This document shows positions 6,259 to 7,004 of a stretch of 7,004 nt of DNA, piece after piece; within the stretch, counting starts at the first letter, position 1, and each line of letters starts with the position of its first letter. The translations under genes were made by a program, and so were the position numbers. The DNA lies in the NCBI GenBank assembly GCA_030039695.1, contig JASHVB010000438.1:1-7004 (forward strand), in the 5' to 3' direction. This DNA is from Acetobacteraceae bacterium. Its GTDB lineage: Bacteria; Pseudomonadota; Alphaproteobacteria; Acetobacterales; Acetobacteraceae. Below the pieces are notes generated by a model. That model did not search any database. It had not been told where the DNA came from and saw nothing but the letters and a program-made list of their open reading frames with translations.

Positions 6259-6326
6259 AACGTTAACATAGCCAGCGCGAGGTGGCGGTTGCGTGTCAGT
6301 TGTGTGACCTCTGGCGAGTGGCGGCA
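6259..6326. promoter_or_regulatory. 68-bp divergent promoter gap between the aminotransferase and psd, with a TGTCAG/TGAC element
   Basis: Both genes must be transcribed from this short gap or from within each other's 5' ends. It contains TGTCAG at 6294-6299 followed by TGAC at 6305-6308, an imperfect inverted pair that resembles the TGTCAG/CTGACA dyad upstream of pmtA (spacing one base shorter). Next to the aminotransferase start is the palindrome TAACGTTA. Reading leftward, TATGTT sits 6 nt before the aminotransferase ATG; if used as a -10 box the transcript would be leaderless. No good -35 box is visible for either direction. Regulatory reading is an inference. Confidence 0.35.
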
Positions 6327-7004
6327 GTGAGCACGCTGCGCGCAACGCTCCGGCAGATCGCGATGCAGGAGGAGGTAAACTTCCTGCTGACCAACCGCAT
6401 TCCCCGGCGGCTGGCGACGCGCTTCATCGGCTGGTTCAGCCGAATCGAGAATCCTCTGGTGCGCGATTTTTCCATCGGCGCGTGGCGGATGTTTTCCGAC
6501 CTCGACCTGAGCGACGCGCGCGATACCCGGTTCCACAGCCTGCATCACTGTTTCACGCGCCGTCTGAAGGACGGCGCGCGGCCGGTCGACGCCGATCCTG
6601 AAGTTCTGGTCAGCCCGTGCGATGCGATCGTCGGCGCCGCGGGCAGCGTACGCGGAGGAGAGGTGCTGCAGATCAAGGGCTTTCCTTACCGGCTCCGGGA
6701 TCTGCTGTGCGACGACGCGTTGGCGGAGGCATATCGCGATGGCAGCTACGTGACACTGCGGCTGACCTCGGCGATGTATCACCATTTCCACGCACCGCAT
6801 GACTGCCGGATCGAGTCGGTTACTTACATTTCCGGCGACACGTGGAACGTGAACCCCATCGCCCTCAGGCGGGTCGAGAATTTGTTCTGCAAAAACGAGC
6901 GTGCGGTGATTCGCACGCGATTGGGTTTGGGCGAGCACCGCGTGACGCTGGTTGCGGTCGCCGCAATTCTGGTGGCGGGGATACGGCTCACCTTCCTTGA
7001 TACG
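6327..7004 (+). CDS. psd: Phosphatidylserine decarboxylase, 3'-truncated by window edge
   Basis: Converts phosphatidylserine to phosphatidylethanolamine at the inner membrane, using a pyruvoyl group made by self-cleavage. The frame is open to the right edge, showing 226 residues of roughly 280-300. Seen are NFLLTNRIPRRL (residues 18-29), HHCFTRRLKDGARPVDADPEVLVSPCD (73-99) with D99 matching E. coli D90, IKGFPYRLRDLL (116-127), RLTSAMYHHFHAPHD (145-159) with H152 and H155 matching E. coli H144/H147, YISGDTWNVNP (167-177), LFCKNERAVI (186-195) and the hydrophobic LVAVAAILVAGIRL (208-221). The GST-type self-cleavage serine site lies beyond the window, so activity cannot be confirmed. The start is uncertain: GTG 6327 is preferred (GGCGAG 8 nt upstream), with alternatives GTG 6318, TTG 6300 or ATG 6363. 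Its product is the substrate of PmtA encoded to the left, and it shares a 68-bp promoter gap with the aminotransferase. Confidence 0.92.
   Translation, partial: MSTLRATLRQIAMQEEVNFLLTNRIPRRLATRFIGWFSRIENPLVRDFSIGAWRMFSDLDLSDARDTRFHSLHHCFTRRLKDGARPVDADPEVLVSPCDAIVGAAGSVRGGEVLQIKGFPYRLRDLLCDDALAEAYRDGSYVTLRLTSAMYHHFHAPHDCRIESVTYISGDTWNVNPIALRRVENLFCKNERAVIRTRLGLGEHRVTLVAVAAILVAGIRLTFLDT

Noticed and set aside
6237..6938. 233-codon frame on the minus strand opposite psd
   Set aside because: psd shows unmistakable conserved motifs on the + strand with no stop through the window edge; the opposite frame has none.

Overview
The window is GC-rich, densely coding bacterial DNA and looks chromosomal. 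There is no rRNA, tRNA, CRISPR array, transposase or phage gene. A Rhodobacter-type phosphatidylethanolamine N-methyltransferase (pmtA) and a phosphatidylserine decarboxylase (psd) point to a phosphatidylcholine-making proteobacterium. An alphaproteobacterium, perhaps of the Rhodospirillales/Acetobacterales, is the best guess, but the genus cannot be fixed from this sequence.

Left part, small-molecule metabolism. The window opens inside a tartrate/D-malate dehydrogenase gene on the + strand (to 934). A 175-bp convergent gap holds five short perfect inverted repeats. Two tightly packed minus-strand genes follow, 1 bp apart: a PuuD-like class I glutamine-amidotransferase-fold hydrolase (upstream) and a short-chain dehydrogenase/reductase (downstream). 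The SDR keeps the nucleotide-binding motifs but appears to have lost all four canonical catalytic residues.

Middle. About 680 bp (2632-3314) between divergent genes holds no convincing gene. Close to its right end is a strong dyad built on TGTCAG/CTGACA, just upstream of pmtA.

Right part, membrane lipids. pmtA and a small polytopic membrane protein with a His-rich motif form a + strand pair 15 bp apart. The membrane protein faces a 555-residue class III (glutamate-1-semialdehyde-aminomutase-like) aminotransferase on the minus strand. That gene diverges, across 68 bp, from psd, which runs off the right edge. Psd makes phosphatidylethanolamine and PmtA methylates it towards phosphatidylcholine, so two known steps of one pathway bracket two genes of unknown role. 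The most interesting hypothesis is a lipid-modification locus: the aminotransferase and the His-rich membrane protein would act on lipid head groups, lipid precursors or fatty acids. A TGTCAG-containing element also lies in the psd/aminotransferase promoter gap, which hints at shared control.
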